A DNA stretch of 64,000 bases from CBDDFQ01 sp965227035 (GCA_965227035.1 OZ245724.1:2170001-2234000); one strand, 5' to 3'. Counted from the first letter of the stretch, positions 18,841 to 32,523 are shown. A program made the numbers and translations. The notes: generated by a model from the sequence alone, not told the origin.

Positions 18841-20324
18841 GTTCCGAGCATTCGCACGATGGCGTTCGCGCAGAGTGCCATGAGTCCGCCGGGAACAATT
18901 CCCAGGATCAGGATGAGCGCGCCATTGGTGCCGAGGACGATGCGGACATCGGCAGCAGCCGAAACGGTGGTTGCGGTGATGGGCGAGTCGAAGTACATGA
19001 CCTTGACCACGCGCAAGTAGTAGAAAGCGCCGATCAGCGACATCACCACCGCGAACACGGCAAGCGCGATGTACAGCGAAATGCCGGTCGCCACCAGCGA
19101 CTGCAAAACAGCCAGCTTCGCGTAGAAACCGACCAGCGGAGGCAGGCCAGCCAGCGAGAACATGCAAATTGCCATGACGCCTGCGTAGAACGGGCTGCGT
19201 TGGTTCAAACCGGCCAGATCGGAAATCTCTTCGCTCTCGAAGCCTTCACGCGCCAGTAACAGGATGATCCCGAATGAGCCGAGCGTGGTCAGCACGTAGG
19301 TGATGACGTAGAACATCGACGAGCTGTAGGCGTTGGCGGCGGACAAGGTGTTGTTGTTCACCACGCCCGCGGTGAGACCGAGCAGCACGAAGCCCATCTG
19401 CGAAATCGTGGAATAGGCCAGCATGCGCTTGAGGTTCGATTGCGCAATCGCGGCCAGATTCCCCACCAGAAGCGAGCCAATCGCCAGCACTGCCAGCATT
19501 TGCTGCCAGTCGATTGCCAAAGGCAGCAAGCCTTCGACCAGAAGACGAATACAGATGGCGAAGGCAGCCAGTTCAGGCGCAGCGCCGATCATCAAAGTGA
19601 CCGAGGTGGGCGCGCCTTGATAGACGTCGGGCACCCACATGTGGAAAGGAACCGCGCCCAGCTTGAAAGCCAGACCGGCGACTACGAACACCAGGCCGAA
19701 CACCAGCACCTGATGCTTGATGTGGCCCGAGTTCACAGCTTTGAATACTTCGCCGACGTTGAGCGAGCCGGTCGCGCCGTAAATCATGGACAGGCCGTAA
19801 AGCAGGAAACCGCTGGCCAACGCGCCCAGCACAAAGTACTTCATGGCCGCTTCAGTGGAAGTCGCGTGATCGCGGCGCAGCGCGACCAGTGCGTAGCTCG
19901 ATAGGGTCAGCAACTCAAGGCCCAGATAGATCACGATGAAGTTGTTGCCGGAGATCATTCCGAACATGCCCAGCAAGGCGAACATGCTCAGCGTAAACAC
20001 TTCTCCGCCGCGCATCATGTCGCGCTCGCTCGAATACGGACGGCCGTAGATCAAGGTGACCATCACGGCGATGCACGAGAAACATTTCAGCCAGTTGGCC
20101 ATCGGATCGCTGACGAGCATCGCGCCGAAACCGTATCGGGTGACACCTTCGGCAGCGAGCCAGGCGTGGATGATGGCGAGCGCGCCGAGGGTCAGCAATG
20201 TGAGCACATAGGTCAATGTGCGCCGCTTCGAAGTCACCGAAAGGTCGACCAGCGCGATCACGCAGGACATGACCAGCAGGATCACATCCGGGAAAACTGT
20301 TATCCAGCTGATTTTGTCGATCAT
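18837..20324 (-). CDS. nuoN: NADH-quinone oxidoreductase subunit N
   Basis: 495 residues, 14 helices. One of the three antiporter-like subunits in the membrane arm of complex I that move protons. The Proton_antipo_M region runs from about 125 to 420 and includes the conserved Lys/Glu path residues ([34 protein letters not shown]). Final nuo gene in the operon, 34 bases after nuoM; its stop overlaps the DUF2818 start. Confidence 0.97.
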   Translation of the reverse strand: MIDKISWITVFPDVILLVMSCVIALVDLSVTSKRRTLTYVLTLLTLGALAIIHAWLAAEGVTRYGFGAMLVSDPMANWLKCFSCIAVMVTLIYGRPYSSERDMMRGGEVFTLSMFALLGMFGMISGNNFIVIYLGLELLTLSSYALVALRRDHATSTEAAMKYFVLGALASGFLLYGLSMIYGATGSLNVGEVFKAVNSGHIKHQVLVFGLVFVVAGLAFKLGAVPFHMWVPDVYQGAPTSVTLMIGAAPELAAFAICIRLLVEGLLPLAIDWQQMLAVLAIGSLLVGNLAAIAQSNLKRMLAYSTISQMGFVLLGLTAGVVNNNTLSAANAYSSSMFYVITYVLTTLGSFGIILLLAREGFESEEISDLAGLNQRSPFYAGVMAICMFSLAGLPPLVGFYAKLAVLQSLVATGISLYIALAVFAVVMSLIGAFYYLRVVKVMYFDSPITATTVSAAADVRIVLGTNGALILILGIVPGGLMALCANAIVRMLGT

Positions 20325-20358
20325 CTCAAGTCTCTTGGTTTCTAGCGATCTGTTCGGA

Positions 20359-21834
20359 TCAGTTCAGTTTGGACGTAGCGACATGCTTGAGCAGTCCGTC
20401 CACGGACACGTTCATCACATCGGTAAACGGCTTCGGATAGATACCCATGACCAGCACCGCGATCGCGAGTACTGCCAGCATGAGGAATTCGCGGGCGTTG
20501 ATGTCCTTGAGTTCCTCGACATGGTGATTCGTCACCGGGCCGAGGTACACGCGCTTGAACATCCAGAGGGTGTACGAGGCGCCGAAAATCAGGGCGGTCG
20601 CGGCCGCGAAGCCGATCCAGAAGTTGAACTTCACGGCGCCCAGAATGACCATCCATTCACCGACGAAACCTGCGGTGCCAGGCAGGCCGCAGTTGGCCAT
20701 CGCGAACAGCAATGCGAACGCAGTGAACTTGGGCATCTTGTTGACGACGCCGCCGTACGCCGCAATTTCACGGGAGTGAACACGGTCGTACAACACGCCA
20801 ATGGACAGGAACATGGCGCCCGACACGAAGCCGTGGGCGATCATCTGGACCAGTCCGCCGGACACGCCGAGCGGGTTGAAGATGAAAAAGCCTAAGGTAA
20901 CGAAGCCCATGTGTGCGACAGACGAATAAGCCACCAGCTTCTTCATGTCCTTTTGAACCAGCGCCACCAGGCCCACGTAGACCACTGCGATCAGCGATAG
21001 CGTGATCATGAGCCACGCCCATTCACGCGATGCGTCGGGAGCGATCGGCATCGAAAAGCGAAGGAAGCCATAAGCGCCAAGCTTCAGCATGATTGCCGCC
21101 AGAACGGCGGAACCGCCGGTAGGTGCTTCCACGTGAACGTCGGGCAACCAGGTGTGGACCGGGAACATAGGCACCTTCACCGCGAATGCCGCAAAGAACG
21201 CGAAGAACAGAAGCGTTTGCGCAGTGCGGCCCAGTGGCAAGTTGTGCCATGTGGCGATGTCGAAACTTCCGCCCGACTTGCTGTACAGATAGATAAGCGC
21301 GATCAGCATCAGCAAGGAGCCGAGCAGCGTGTACAGAAAGAATTTGAACGCGGCGTAAATTTTGTTCGGACCGCCCCAGACGCCGATGATCAGATACATC
21401 GGGATCAGCGTGGCTTCGAAGAACACGTAGAACAGCAAGCCATCGGCTGCAGCAAACACGCCGATCATGAGGCCGCTCAAAATGAGGAAGGCGCCCATGT
21501 ACTGGTTCACGCGCTCGGTAATGACTTCCCAGGCCGCGATGATCACGATCACGTTGATGAACGCGGTCAGGATCACGAACCACATCGAGATGCCATCGAC
21601 CCCGAGGTGATAGTTGACGTTGAAGCGTTCGATCCACGAGAACTTCTCGACGAACTGCAGCGCAGCAGTCGATTGGTCGAAGCGGGTGTACAGCGGGATC
21701 GTGACCATGAAGCTGATGACCGCGCCGATCAGCGCAATCCAGCGAACCGACTTGGCATGCTCGTCGCGACCGAGCGCGAGCAGAATCGCGCCGAAAGCGA
21801 TCGGAATCCAGATGGAGAGACTCAACAAACTCAT
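20359..21834 (-). CDS. nuoM: NADH-quinone oxidoreductase subunit M
   Basis: 491 residues, about 14 helices. Antiporter-like proton-pumping subunit of complex I. The sequence shows [32 protein letters not shown] residues with the conserved Glu of helix 5, and [24 protein letters not shown] with the Lys of helix 7. The spacing to nuoL is 13 bases. Nothing unusual. Confidence 0.97.
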   Translation of the reverse strand: MSLLSLSIWIPIAFGAILLALGRDEHAKSVRWIALIGAVISFMVTIPLYTRFDQSTAALQFVEKFSWIERFNVNYHLGVDGISMWFVILTAFINVIVIIAAWEVITERVNQYMGAFLILSGLMIGVFAAADGLLFYVFFEATLIPMYLIIGVWGGPNKIYAAFKFFLYTLLGSLLMLIALIYLYSKSGGSFDIATWHNLPLGRTAQTLLFFAFFAAFAVKVPMFPVHTWLPDVHVEAPTGGSAVLAAIMLKLGAYGFLRFSMPIAPDASREWAWLMITLSLIAVVYVGLVALVQKDMKKLVAYSSVAHMGFVTLGFFIFNPLGVSGGLVQMIAHGFVSGAMFLSIGVLYDRVHSREIAAYGGVVNKMPKFTAFALLFAMANCGLPGTAGFVGEWMVILGAVKFNFWIGFAAATALIFGASYTLWMFKRVYLGPVTNHHVEELKDINAREFLMLAVLAIAVLVMGIYPKPFTDVMNVSVDGLLKHVATSKLN

Positions 21835-21847
21835 TTTTATTCTTCTC

Positions 21848-23983
21848 CTACTTGCTGAGCCACTGGTCGAACCAGACGAAATAGGTCATCAGCAGAACCA
21901 CGCCGAGGATCATGACCAGCGCGTAGTTGTAGATGTAGCCTGACTGGAACGACTTGACGAATCGCGCGATGCGGCCGATCAGCTTCCAGGAACCGTTGAC
22001 GAAGACACCTTCGATGATGGCGCCGTCGCCACCCTTCCAGAGTCCGAATCCGAGCATGCGTGCGCCGCGTGCCAGAACGTTTTCGTTGAACCAGTCGAGG
22101 TAGTACTTGTTCTCGAACAGGGTGTAGATCGGATGGAATATGCGCTTGATAGCCGCTGGCAATGCCGGGTTCACCATGTACATGTAGTACGCGGACACGA
22201 CGCCAGCAATCATCAGCCAGAACGGAAGCGTTTGAACCGCGTGCAACGCCATCGCGACCGGGCCGTGGAACGCATGCGCCAGTTCTTCCATCGCGGGATG
22301 CTTCTCGAGGTTCACGAAAATCGAGTCCTTGAAGAAGTCGCCATACAGCATCGGGTCGACAAGGATGTAGCCGATCACGACCGATGGAATCGCCAGCAGG
22401 ATCAAGGGCAGCGTGACTACCCAGGGCGACTCGTGCGGCTTGGCGTCGTGGCCATGCGCATCGTGAGCGTGGCCGTGAGCATCCGGCTCGGCGTGAGTCT
22501 CGTGTGCGTGTGCGTCGTCGTGACCATGCGCGTCATGCTTCGCGTGAGCTGCGGAGCTTGCATGATCATCATGACCATGACCGTGCGCATCCGGGTTCTG
22601 GTCGTAGCGCTCTTTTCCGTGGAACACCAGGAAATACATGCGGAACGAATAGAAAGCGGTGACGAACACACCTGCCATGACGGCGAAGTACGCGAAACCA
22701 GCTCCCGCCAGATGACTCTCGCCCACCGCTTCGATGATGCTGTCCTTCGAATAGAAGCCAGAGAAAAACGGTACTGCAACCAGAGCGAGCGAACCCAGGA
22801 GCGAGGTGATCCAGGTGATGGGCATGTACTTGCGCACGCCGCCCATCCAGCGGATGTCCTGGTTGTGATGCATGCCCATGATGACCGAGCCCGCTCCGAG
22901 GAACAGCAGCGCCTTGAAGAACGCGTGGGTCATCAGGTGGAACACAGCCACCGAATACGCCGATGCACCCAGTGCCACGGTCATGTAGCCCAATTGGGAC
23001 AGCGTGGAATACGCGACGACTCGCTTGATGTCGTTCTGGATGATGCCGAGGAAACCCATGAAGAGCGCGGTAATGCCGCCGATGATCATGATGAAACTCA
23101 GAGCCGTATCGCTCAGCTCGAACAGCGGTGACATGCGGGCCACCATGAAGATGCCTGCGGTGACCATGGTCGCCGCGTGGATCAGCGCGGAGATAGGCGT
23201 CGGGCCTTCCATCGAATCCGGCAGCCACACGTGCAGCGGAAACTGAGCCGACTTACCCATCGCGCCGATGAACAAGCAAATGCAGATCACCGTGATCAGC
23301 ATCCAGTTGGTACCGGGGAATGTGATGGCCGCGATTGCGTCTGCTTTGGCGAACGCCTCGGTGTAGTTCAATGTTCCCGCATAAGCTGCGATCAAACCGA
23401 TGCCCAGGATGAAGCCGAAGTCGCCGACCCGGTTCACCAGGAACGCCTTCATGTTCGCGAAGATCGCCGTCGGGCGGTTGAACCAGAAGCCAATCAGCAG
23501 ATACGACACCAGACCCACGGCTTCCCAGCCGAAGAACAGCTGCAGCATGTTGTTGCTCATGACGAGCATCAGCATCGAGAAGGTGAACAGCGAGATGTAG
23601 GCGAAGAAGCGGTTGTAGCCCTCGTCTTCCTCCATGTAGCCGATGGTGTAGATGTGCACCATCAGCGACACGAAGGTCACGACGCACATCATCATGGCTG
23701 TGAGGCCATCGACAAGGAAGCCGAGTTCCATCTTCAGACCGCCGACCACCATCCACTCGTAGAGCGTCTGGTTGAAACGGGCGCCATCGTGGGCGACGCT
23801 GTAGAGCGTCATCGCGGAAATAACGAAGGCGATGAAGACGCCGAGGATGGTCAGCGAATGGCTGACCTTGCGTCCGATTCGGTTGCCACCGAAAGCAGTG
23901 CCCAGAACACCGGCAAGAACCGAGCCGACCAGCGGCGCGAGCGGGACTGCCAGCAGTGTCGAGGCGGAAAGCGTTTGACTCAT
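21848..23983 (-). CDS. nuoL: NADH-quinone oxidoreductase subunit L with His-rich loop
   Basis: 711 residues, longer than E. coli NuoL (about 613). It is the distal antiporter-like subunit of the membrane arm, with the lateral C-terminal helix. Core motifs are intact: FLVDGLTAMMMCVVTFVSL, FFGWEAVGLVSYLLIG and SAQFPLHVWLPDSMEGPTPISALIHAATMV. Between the main helix bundle and the C-terminal part lies an insertion at residues 465-520 (22424-22591) with 17 histidines in 56 residues, mixed with Asp, Ala and Gly. The insertion is in frame, keeps the local codon style, and resembles metal-binding loops. See findings. Confidence 0.97.
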   Translation of the reverse strand: MSQTLSASTLLAVPLAPLVGSVLAGVLGTAFGGNRIGRKVSHSLTILGVFIAFVISAMTLYSVAHDGARFNQTLYEWMVVGGLKMELGFLVDGLTAMMMCVVTFVSLMVHIYTIGYMEEDEGYNRFFAYISLFTFSMLMLVMSNNMLQLFFGWEAVGLVSYLLIGFWFNRPTAIFANMKAFLVNRVGDFGFILGIGLIAAYAGTLNYTEAFAKADAIAAITFPGTNWMLITVICICLFIGAMGKSAQFPLHVWLPDSMEGPTPISALIHAATMVTAGIFMVARMSPLFELSDTALSFIMIIGGITALFMGFLGIIQNDIKRVVAYSTLSQLGYMTVALGASAYSVAVFHLMTHAFFKALLFLGAGSVIMGMHHNQDIRWMGGVRKYMPITWITSLLGSLALVAVPFFSGFYSKDSIIEAVGESHLAGAGFAYFAVMAGVFVTAFYSFRMYFLVFHGKERYDQNPDAHGHGHDDHASSAAHAKHDAHGHDDAHAHETHAEPDAHGHAHDAHGHDAKPHESPWVVTLPLILLAIPSVVIGYILVDPMLYGDFFKDSIFVNLEKHPAMEELAHAFHGPVAMALHAVQTLPFWLMIAGVVSAYYMYMVNPALPAAIKRIFHPIYTLFENKYYLDWFNENVLARGARMLGFGLWKGGDGAIIEGVFVNGSWKLIGRIARFVKSFQSGYIYNYALVMILGVVLLMTYFVWFDQWLSK

Positions 23984-23990
23984 GACTCGA

Positions 23991-24305
23991 TCAGCCCTTC
24001 AACGTATTGAGATCGTCCACATTGATACTGGACTTGTTGCGGAAGAGCAGGACGAGGATCGCAAGGCCGATGGCCGATTCGGCCGCCGCAACCGTCAGGA
24101 TGAAAAACACGAACACCTGGCCGTGCAGGTCGCCGAGGTAATGAGAGAACGCGACGAAGTTCATGTTCACCGCCAGAAGCATCAGCTCGATCGCCATCAG
24201 CAACACGATCAGATTGCGACGGTTCAGGAAGATGCCGACCACCGACAGCGCAAAAAGAACTGCGCCGAGCGACAGGTAGTGCCCGAGTGTGAGGGAGAAC
24301 GACAT
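23991..24305 (-). CDS. nuoK: NADH-quinone oxidoreductase subunit K
   Basis: 104 residues and three helices, the usual NuoK size. It has the two conserved membrane glutamates in the proton path (ELMLLAVN and [11 protein letters not shown]). Its ATG overlaps the nuoJ stop by one base (TAATG). It sits between the peripheral-arm junction and NuoL/M/N in the membrane arm. Confidence 0.97.
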   Translation of the reverse strand: MSFSLTLGHYLSLGAVLFALSVVGIFLNRRNLIVLLMAIELMLLAVNMNFVAFSHYLGDLHGQVFVFFILTVAAAESAIGLAILVLLFRNKSSINVDDLNTLKG

Positions 24306-24943
24306 TATGGTTTTACCTCGTCAGGAGGAGTTTCTTTTTTGACGCCGGGACGCGTGGCCGCGATGTCCAGCACCTTCAGGCGATCCGATTTGCGCGCCTT
24401 CAGCTGTTCTGGAACGCTTGCGTGACGCGCATCCTTGCGGACACGCAAGGTCAGCGCGATGGCGGCGATGATCGCGACCAGAAGAATGACCGCAGCGATT
24501 TCCAGCGGATACAGATACTGCGTGTACAGCAGCTTGCCCAGTTCTTTGGTATTCGAGAGTTCGACTCCGCCCGCGGTCGCAATCACCTTCGCCGGCTCGC
24601 GGAATCCAGCGAGCAGAACGCCGGCCATTTCGAGTGCGATGACCGCGCCCACGCAAAGCGCGAGGAACTTGTACTTCTTCGATTCCTTTTTGAGTTCATC
24701 GAGGTTGATGTCCAGCATCATCACGACGAACAGGAACAGCACCATGACCGCGCCGACGTAGACGAGTACGAGCGTGATGGCCAGAAATTCGGCTTCCAGA
24801 AGTACCCAGATTGCGGCAGCCTGAAAGAATGCGAGAACGAGGTACAGCGCAGAGTAAACCGGGTTGCGCGAGGTGATCACCTTGAATGCCGAAACGATCA
24901 GCACGATGGCGAACACGTAAAAAAGAGCGGTCTTGACGTCCAT
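24305..24943 (-). CDS. nuoJ: NADH-quinone oxidoreductase subunit J
   Basis: 212 residues with five helices; the fourth and fifth are separated by a charged loop near 75-90. The [44 protein letters not shown] region around 30-75 is characteristic (conserved Tyr and Glu in the pi-bulge helix). The C-terminal 50 residues form a polar, Lys/Arg-rich tail. Part of the membrane arm of complex I. Confidence 0.96.
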   Translation of the reverse strand: MDVKTALFYVFAIVLIVSAFKVITSRNPVYSALYLVLAFFQAAAIWVLLEAEFLAITLVLVYVGAVMVLFLFVVMMLDINLDELKKESKKYKFLALCVGAVIALEMAGVLLAGFREPAKVIATAGGVELSNTKELGKLLYTQYLYPLEIAAVILLVAIIAAIALTLRVRKDARHASVPEQLKARKSDRLKVLDIAATRPGVKKETPPDEVKP

Positions 24944-24966
24944 GTTTTTTTGTCTCGAGGTCCGTC

Positions 24967-25497
24967 TTATCGATATTTCGCGTCGGCTGCCTTGGCCGCT
25001 GCGATTTCGGGTTCGTACTTGTCTCCGACCGCGAGAAGCATCTCTTTGGTGAAGTAGAGATCGCCGCGTTTTTCCCCGTGGTATTCAAGGATGTGGGTCT
25101 CGACGATCGAGTCGACCGGGCAGCTTTCCTCGCAGAAGCCGCAGAAGATGCACTTGGTCAGGTCGATGTCGTAGCGCGTGGTACGGCGCGAGCCGTCGTC
25201 GCGAACATCGGATTCGATGGTGATTGCCATGGCCGGGCAGACTGCCTCGCACAACTTGCAGGCGATGCAGCGCTCTTCGCCGTTCGCATAACGACGCAGC
25301 GCATGAAGACCGCGAAAGCGCGGGCTCATAGGAGTTTTCTCTTCGGGAAATTGAACCGTGATCTTTCGGCTGAAGGCGTACTTGCCGGTCAGCGCCAAGC
25401 CCTTGAAGAGTTCGAACAGCAGGAAGCTCGAAAGAAAATCTTTCAGCGAGAAGCCTGACGACGTGGTCGTAGCGGGAAATGCGGTTTGTGTGCTCAT
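24967..25497 (-). CDS. nuoI: NADH-quinone oxidoreductase subunit I, two [4Fe-4S] clusters
   Basis: 176 residues from the ATG at 25497; the longer frame upstream overlaps nuoH and is not family-like. Two ferredoxin motifs, C77xxC80xxC83xxxC87P and C116xxC119xxC122xxxC126P, bind clusters N6a and N6b that carry electrons toward N2. An amphipathic N-terminal helix (about 16-36) rests on the membrane. Complex I peripheral arm. Confidence 0.97.
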   Translation of the reverse strand: MSTQTAFPATTTSSGFSLKDFLSSFLLFELFKGLALTGKYAFSRKITVQFPEEKTPMSPRFRGLHALRRYANGEERCIACKLCEAVCPAMAITIESDVRDDGSRRTTRYDIDLTKCIFCGFCEESCPVDSIVETHILEYHGEKRGDLYFTKEMLLAVGDKYEPEIAAAKAADAKYR

Positions 25498-25510
25498 GGG
25501 GTTGTCCCCT

Positions 25511-26593
25511 TCACTTCCAGATATTGAACGAGGTCTGCATCCATGCGCCGACCACGACCAGCCACACGAGCGTGACCGGAATAAAAATCTTCCAGCCCAG
25601 ACGCATGATCTGGTCGTAACGGAAGCGCGGGAAGGTCGCACGCACCCAGAGGAACATGGTCACCACACAGAAAGTCTTGGCACCGAGCCAGATCCAGCCT
25701 GGAATCCAGTTGAGCACAGCGATGTCGAATGGGGGGAGCCAGCCGCCAAGGAACAGCAACACGGCAAGGATCGACACCAGCCACATGTTGGCGTATTCGG
25801 CAAGAAAGAACATCGCGAAGCTCATGCCCGAGTACTCGATCATGTGACCGGCCACGATTTCGGATTCGCCCTCGACCACGTCGAACGGATGGCGGTTGGT
25901 TTCAGCCAGGCCGGAGATGAAGTACACGACAAAGATAGGCAGCAGCGGCAACCAGTTCCACGACAGGAAGGTCAAGCCCTTCTCGGCCAGCATGCCCTTG
26001 CCTTGCGCCATCACGATGTCGGTGATGTTCAGGCTACCGGTAACCATGAGCACGATGACCAGGCAGAAGCCCATTGCAATCTCGTAGCTCACCATTTGTG
26101 CGGACGCGCGCAACGCGCCGAGGAAGGCGTACTTCGAGTTGGATGCCCATCCCGCGATGATCACGCCGTACACCTCGAGCGAAGTAATAGCCATGAGGAA
26201 CAGCAGGCCGGCGTTGATGTTGGCCAACGCGATATCGGGACCGAAAGGAATGACTGCCCATGCGGCAAGCGCCGGCATGATGGTCATGACCGGGCCGAGG
26301 AAAAACAGCGGCTTGTTCGCGACCGTCGGAATAATGATTTCCTTGGTCATCAGCTTCAGTGCATCGGCAATCGGCTGCAAAAGCCCCATCGGGCCAGTGC
26401 GGTTCGGGCCGATACGAATCTGCGTGAAACCGATCGCCTTGCGCTCCCAAAGGGTCAGGTAGGCCACGCATCCCATGAGCGGCAGTACCACCAGGACGAT
26501 CTTGATCAGATTCCAGATGACCGGCCATGCAATGCCGGACCACCAACCCGCAGCGATCAAACCCATGCCACCGTTGTAGATCGTGTCGATCAT
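25511..26593 (-). CDS. nuoH: NADH-quinone oxidoreductase subunit H
   Basis: 360 residues, eight helices. NuoH forms much of the quinone chamber where peripheral and membrane arms meet. Recognisable are the [19 protein letters not shown] loop near 50-68 and the [27 protein letters not shown] loop near 225-250, rich in the acidic residues that couple quinone chemistry to proton movement. The ATG overlaps the nuoG stop (ATGA). Confidence 0.97.
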   Translation of the reverse strand: MIDTIYNGGMGLIAAGWWSGIAWPVIWNLIKIVLVVLPLMGCVAYLTLWERKAIGFTQIRIGPNRTGPMGLLQPIADALKLMTKEIIIPTVANKPLFFLGPVMTIMPALAAWAVIPFGPDIALANINAGLLFLMAITSLEVYGVIIAGWASNSKYAFLGALRASAQMVSYEIAMGFCLVIVLMVTGSLNITDIVMAQGKGMLAEKGLTFLSWNWLPLLPIFVVYFISGLAETNRHPFDVVEGESEIVAGHMIEYSGMSFAMFFLAEYANMWLVSILAVLLFLGGWLPPFDIAVLNWIPGWIWLGAKTFCVVTMFLWVRATFPRFRYDQIMRLGWKIFIPVTLVWLVVVGAWMQTSFNIWK

Positions 26594-28728
26594 GCTGCGA
26601 CCTCTTCGAGCGATGCGATCTCGTTGAACTGACGCGCATCGGCGGTCAGTTGCAAGGAAGTCGCGCGGCGAACGAGTCCGTCGAGCTGATAGATGCTCGC
26701 AACCACCGGATCGGCAACTTCGCGGGCCAGCACTTCGATGGAAGCGCTGGTCTTGTTATCGAGATTCTTCAAAGCGTCGTCGAGCTTGGCAGCCTTCAGC
26801 ACATCCTGCGAAGTTTCGTAGTCGAAGCTTGGCAGGCCGAGCATGTTGCCCAACACGCGAATCACCTTCCATGCCGGACGCGTGTCGCCGAGCGGCTTCA
26901 CGACTGCGTGGAAACTTTGAACCCGGCCTTCGGCGTTCACGAAAGTGCCTGACGTTTCGGTGAAAGGCGCAATCGGCAACAGCACGTCGCTGAATTCCAG
27001 ATTCGTCTTGAACGAGCTAAGCGTCACGACCATCTTGGCCTGGTTCAGAGCAGCAACTGCAGCAGCACCTGCTGCCGTGTCGTACTCGGGCTCGACGTTC
27101 AGCAGGATCGCAGCCTTCAGGCCACCTTCGAGCATTTGCTTGGCGTTCAGGCCGCCAGCGCCAGGCATCGCGTTAACGAGCTGCGCACCGACCGTGTTGG
27201 CTGCTTCGGTGAGGTAGCCCACCGACGCGCCGGTCTGCACGCCGATCCAATGAGCGATGGCCAACAAGGACTCGGCATTTACATGGTGAGCAGCCGCGTT
27301 GCCCAGCAGGATTGCCTTGCGATCGCCGGTGGTGAGTGATTCGGCAATCTGCGCAGCGATGGCGGAGTTGCCAGCGGTGCCGGTCACACCAGCGGGCAAA
27401 GCCGCGCCGGTCTTGGCGGAAATTTCAGCGGCAACATCGGCCAGGGCTTGATCCCACATACCGGCAGGCGCGATCAGCGAATTCGCGATCGGCATGGCCC
27501 AGTCGTATTCGACCGAGTTGATGACCGAAACCGAAGCGCCCTTGCGGGTCGCCTGACGAACACGCTGTGCGAACAGCGGATGGTCCTTGCGCAGATTCGA
27601 TCCGACCACCAGCACGCGCTGCAGGTCGGTCAACGACGCAATCGATGCGCCCAGATAACGGACACCTTCGGGCGTCGGGAACTGCGCGTTGCGAAGTCGG
27701 TAGTCGATGTTCTTGCTGCCGAGGCCATTCACGAGCGCGCCGGCGAGGAACAACTCTTCGACAGTCGAATGCGGGCTGACCAAAGCGCCGATGCTGTTCG
27801 CACCGCTGTTGGAAGCAATGTCTTTGAGGCCGGTTGCCACGTATTCGAGCGCAGTCTGCCAGTCGACTTCATGCCACTCGCCGCCCTGCTTGATCATGGG
27901 CTGGGTCAGACGATCGGTGCTGTTCAGAGCCTCGTACGAGAAGCGGTCGCGATCGGCGATCCAGCATTCGTTGACTTCGGAATTCTCGAAAGGCAGAACG
28001 CGCATCACGCGGTTCCCCTTGACCTGCACCACCAGGTTGCTGCCGGTGGAATCGTGCGGGCTGACGCTCTTGCGACGCGAAAGCTCCCAGGTGCGGGCGC
28101 TGTAGCGGAAAGGCTTGCTGGTAAGCGCGCCGACCGGGCAGATATCGATCATGTTTCCGGACAATTCCGAATCGATCGTGTCGCCGATGACGGTCGTGAT
28201 TTCGGAATGCTCGCCGCGATGGATCATGCCGAGTTCCATGACGCCGGCAACTTCCTGACCGAAGCGAACGCAGCGGGTGCAGTGAATGCAGCGCGACATT
28301 TCTTCCATCGACACCAGAGGACCGACGTCCTTGTGAGCGACGACGCGTTTTTCTTCTTCGTAGCGTGACGACGATCCGCCGTAGCCGACCGCGAGATCCT
28401 GCAACTGGCATTCGCCGCCCTGATCGCAGATCGGGCAATCGAGCGGATGGTTGATCAGCAGGAACTCCATCACGGACTGCTGTGCCTTGAGCGCTTTTTC
28501 GCTCTTGGTGCGCACGATCATTCCCTGCGTGACCGGCGTTGCGCAAGCAGGCATGGGCTTCGGCGCCTTCTCGACATCGACAAGACACATACGGCAGTTC
28601 GCCGCGATGCTCAGCTTCTTGTGATAGCAGAAGTGCGGAATATAGGTGCCTGCCTTTTCGGCCGCATGCATGATCATGCTGCCTTCGACAATCTCGACCT
28701 TCTTACCGTCTAGATCAATTTCAACCAT
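26590..28728 (-). CDS. nuoG: NADH-quinone oxidoreductase subunit G
   Basis: 712 residues. N-terminal ferredoxin domain: [2Fe-2S] N1b ligands C34, C45, C48 and C62; N5 ligands H94, C98, C101 and C107; N4 ligands C147, C150, C153 and C197. The region that in E. coli carries the extra N7 cluster reads RKSVSPHDS without the cysteine quartet, so N7 is absent. A molybdopterin-oxidoreductase-like domain, with no sign of molybdenum binding, makes up the rest. The shorter length fits loss of C-terminal parts present in enterobacterial NuoG. Confidence 0.96.
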   Translation of the reverse strand: MVEIDLDGKKVEIVEGSMIMHAAEKAGTYIPHFCYHKKLSIAANCRMCLVDVEKAPKPMPACATPVTQGMIVRTKSEKALKAQQSVMEFLLINHPLDCPICDQGGECQLQDLAVGYGGSSSRYEEEKRVVAHKDVGPLVSMEEMSRCIHCTRCVRFGQEVAGVMELGMIHRGEHSEITTVIGDTIDSELSGNMIDICPVGALTSKPFRYSARTWELSRRKSVSPHDSTGSNLVVQVKGNRVMRVLPFENSEVNECWIADRDRFSYEALNSTDRLTQPMIKQGGEWHEVDWQTALEYVATGLKDIASNSGANSIGALVSPHSTVEELFLAGALVNGLGSKNIDYRLRNAQFPTPEGVRYLGASIASLTDLQRVLVVGSNLRKDHPLFAQRVRQATRKGASVSVINSVEYDWAMPIANSLIAPAGMWDQALADVAAEISAKTGAALPAGVTGTAGNSAIAAQIAESLTTGDRKAILLGNAAAHHVNAESLLAIAHWIGVQTGASVGYLTEAANTVGAQLVNAMPGAGGLNAKQMLEGGLKAAILLNVEPEYDTAAGAAAVAALNQAKMVVTLSSFKTNLEFSDVLLPIAPFTETSGTFVNAEGRVQSFHAVVKPLGDTRPAWKVIRVLGNMLGLPSFDYETSQDVLKAAKLDDALKNLDNKTSASIEVLAREVADPVVASIYQLDGLVRRATSLQLTADARQFNEIASLEEVAA

Positions 28729-28763
28729 GGTGGCCTGCTTTATCTAAGGCTTCATCGAACGGC

Positions 28764-30103
<1,340 letters not shown>

Positions 30104-30107
<4 letters not shown>

Positions 30108-30625
30108 TGCGCCTCCGTGGGTTTCTTCGAGGGCACGGATGAGCGAAGTCCTTCGATCAGCTGATCCAGGCGCTCGTTATTCATGAAGCTGCACATCGTG
30201 CGGTCGTTCACCAGCATGACCGGCGAATCGGCGCATGCACCCAGGCACTCGCTTTGTTGAAGGGTGAACACGCCATCGGGCGTGGTGTCGCCCATCTCGA
30301 TACCGAGCTTTTCTTCGAGATATTTCAGCGCTTTGCCACCGTCGCGCAACTGGCACGGCAGGTTTGTGCAGACGTTCAGCTTGAAAGCACCCAGTTTGGT
30401 CTGGTTGTACATGTTGTAGAACGTGGTCACTTCATGCACCGCGATCGTAGGCATGCCCAGATACGAGGCGATTTCTTCTTCGCTCTGCGTGCTGACGAAA
30501 CCTTGTTCCTGCTGGACGATTGCCAGACAGGCCATGACAGCCGACTGCTTCTGGTCGGCCGGATACTTCGCGACTTCGCGATCGAAGCGAACTCGGGTTG
30601 CGTCTGAAATTACTGTGGAAATCAT
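30104..30625 (-). CDS. nuoE: NADH-quinone oxidoreductase subunit E ([2Fe-2S] N1a)
   Basis: 173 residues. Thioredoxin-like fold with cluster N1a ligands C86, C91, C127 and C131, in the pattern CTNLPC and CLGAC. It is the partner of NuoF in the NADH-dehydrogenase module. Overlaps nuoD and nuoF by four bases each, so the three subunits are coupled in translation. Confidence 0.97.
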
Positions 30626-31875
30626 CGGTCGATTTCTCCAAAAACAATGTCCATGGTTCCGATGACCGCGACTGCGTCGGCAATCATGTGTCCACGAGAC
30701 ATTTCATCCATCGCCGCCAGATGCGAGAAGCCAGGCGCGCGGATTTTCAAACGATAAGGCTTGTTCGCGCCATCGCTCACCAGATAGATGCCGAACTCGC
30801 CCTTGGGATGCTCGACGGCGGCATAGGCTTCGCCTTCGGGCACATGGAAACCTTCGGTGAACAGCTTGAAGTGATGGATCAACTCTTCCATGCTGGTCTT
30901 CATCGCTTCGCGCGACGGCGGCGCCACCTTGTGGTTGTCGGTAATGACAGGGCCGGGATTCACGCGTAGCCAGTCGACGCACTGTTTGATGATGTTGTTC
31001 GACTGACGCATCTCTTCGACGCGGACCAGATAACGGTCGTAGCAGTCACCGGTCTTGCCGACCGGCACATCGAACTTGATCTTGGAATACACGTCGTAAG
31101 GCTGCGTCTTGCGCAAATCCCACGCAATGCCTGAGCCACGAAGCATCGGGCCGGTGAAGCCCAGATTCAATGCACGTTCCGGCGTGACCACTGCAATGCC
31201 GACCGTGCGCTGTTTCCAGATCCGGTTGTCGGTGAGCAGGGTTTCGTATTCGTCGACGTACTTGGGAAAGCGAGCGCAGAAGTCGTCGATGAAATCGAGC
31301 AACGACCCTTGACGGTTTTCGTTGAGCTTGCCGATTGCACGCGCATTTTTGATTTTGCTTGCCTTGTACTGCGGCATCGTGTCCGGAAGGTCGCGATACA
31401 CGCCGCCCGGACGGAAGTAAGCCGCGTGCATGCGCGCACCGGATACTGCTTCGTACATGTCGAACAGATCTTCGCGTTCGCGGAAGCAGTAGATCAACAT
31501 GTTCATTGCGCCGCAATCGAGACCGTGCGCGCCCAACCACAACAGATGATTCAGCAAACGGGTGATCTCGGAGAACATCACGCGGATGTACTGCGCGCGC
31601 TCCGGCACTTCAAGACCCATCATGCGTTCGATGGCCAGGCAGTACGCATGCTCGTTGCACATCATCGACACGTAGTCGAGGCGGTCCATGTACGGCAGGT
31701 TCTGAATAAAGGTCTTGCTCTCGGCAAGCTTTTCGGTCGCCCGATGCAGCAGACCGATGTGCGGGTCGGCGCGCTGGATGACTTCGCCATCGAGCTCGAG
31801 CACCAAGCGCAGCACGCCGTGCGCGGCCGGATGTTGCGGGCCGAAGTTGAGGGTGTAGTTTTTAATTTCTGCCAT
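30622..31875 (-). CDS. nuoD: NADH-quinone oxidoreductase subunit D
   Basis: 417 residues, the usual length of separate NuoD. The N-terminal [22 protein letters not shown] with the quinone-head-group His, and [27 protein letters not shown] in the middle, mark the 49-kDa subunit, related to the large subunit of NiFe hydrogenases but without metal ligands. NuoC is a separate gene here, unlike the nuoCD fusion of E. coli. Confidence 0.97.
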   Translation of the reverse strand: MAEIKNYTLNFGPQHPAAHGVLRLVLELDGEVIQRADPHIGLLHRATEKLAESKTFIQNLPYMDRLDYVSMMCNEHAYCLAIERMMGLEVPERAQYIRVMFSEITRLLNHLLWLGAHGLDCGAMNMLIYCFREREDLFDMYEAVSGARMHAAYFRPGGVYRDLPDTMPQYKASKIKNARAIGKLNENRQGSLLDFIDDFCARFPKYVDEYETLLTDNRIWKQRTVGIAVVTPERALNLGFTGPMLRGSGIAWDLRKTQPYDVYSKIKFDVPVGKTGDCYDRYLVRVEEMRQSNNIIKQCVDWLRVNPGPVITDNHKVAPPSREAMKTSMEELIHHFKLFTEGFHVPEGEAYAAVEHPKGEFGIYLVSDGANKPYRLKIRAPGFSHLAAMDEMSRGHMIADAVAVIGTMDIVFGEIDR

Positions 31876-31914
31876 GACACTAATCTGTCGTCGAACAAGC
31901 CAGCGGCTCGTCGA

Positions 31915-32523
31915 TCAGTGCAGTCCCCCGTATTTTTCTTCGCGAATAATGCGCGGCACCACTTCACGAGGCTCGATGCTGACCGGCTGATAGATGACGC
32001 GCTTTTGCGCTTCGTCGTAACGCATTTCGACATGACCCGACACCGGGAAGTCTTTGCGGAACGGATGGCCGATGAAGCCGTAATCGGTCAGGATGCGACG
32101 CAGGTCGTCGTGACCTTCGAAGATGATGCCGAAGAGATCGAACGCTTCGCGCTCGAACCAGTTGGCCGCGTTCCATATGCCGTTGATCGAATCGACCACA
32201 GGCATATCGTCATCGGCACAGAACACTTTCAAGCGAACCCGTTGATTCAGCGACACGGACAGCAATTGGACGACGACTGCGTAACGCAGGCCCTCGTAGG
32301 CACCATCGCGGTACAGGGAATAGTCCATACCGCAGAGGTCGATCATCTGTTCGAACTGCAGGCCCGGTTCGTCGCGGAGGGTTTGCGCAACTGCCAGGTA
32401 GTCGGAAGCCTTGACGACGAGCTCTGCCTCGCCAAGTGAAACGGAGACCGACTTGGCGCGATCCCCGAATACCGATTTCAATTTCTCTGCGAGTTCTTCG
32501 GGCAGGACGGCAAATGTCGTCAT
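31915..32523 (-). CDS. nuoC: NADH-quinone oxidoreductase subunit C
   Basis: 202 residues from the ATG at 32523, two bases before the nuoB stop region. The 30-kDa signature ERE(A)[33 protein letters not shown] appears near 125-160. The longer frame reaching back to 32691 is an artefact lying inside nuoB. A structural subunit of the peripheral arm; 39 bases separate it from nuoD. Confidence 0.96.
   Translation of the reverse strand: MTTFAVLPEELAEKLKSVFGDRAKSVSVSLGEAELVVKASDYLAVAQTLRDEPGLQFEQMIDLCGMDYSLYRDGAYEGLRYAVVVQLLSVSLNQRVRLKVFCADDDMPVVDSINGIWNAANWFEREAFDLFGIIFEGHDDLRRILTDYGFIGHPFRKDFPVSGHVEMRYDEAQKRVIYQPVSIEPREVVPRIIREEKYGGLH

Noticed and set aside
18533..19167. Longer frames overlapping the DUF2818 gene and nuoN
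   Set aside because: The frame 18541-19167 continues upstream into nuoN as shadow; only the part after the GTG at 18840 matches the family.
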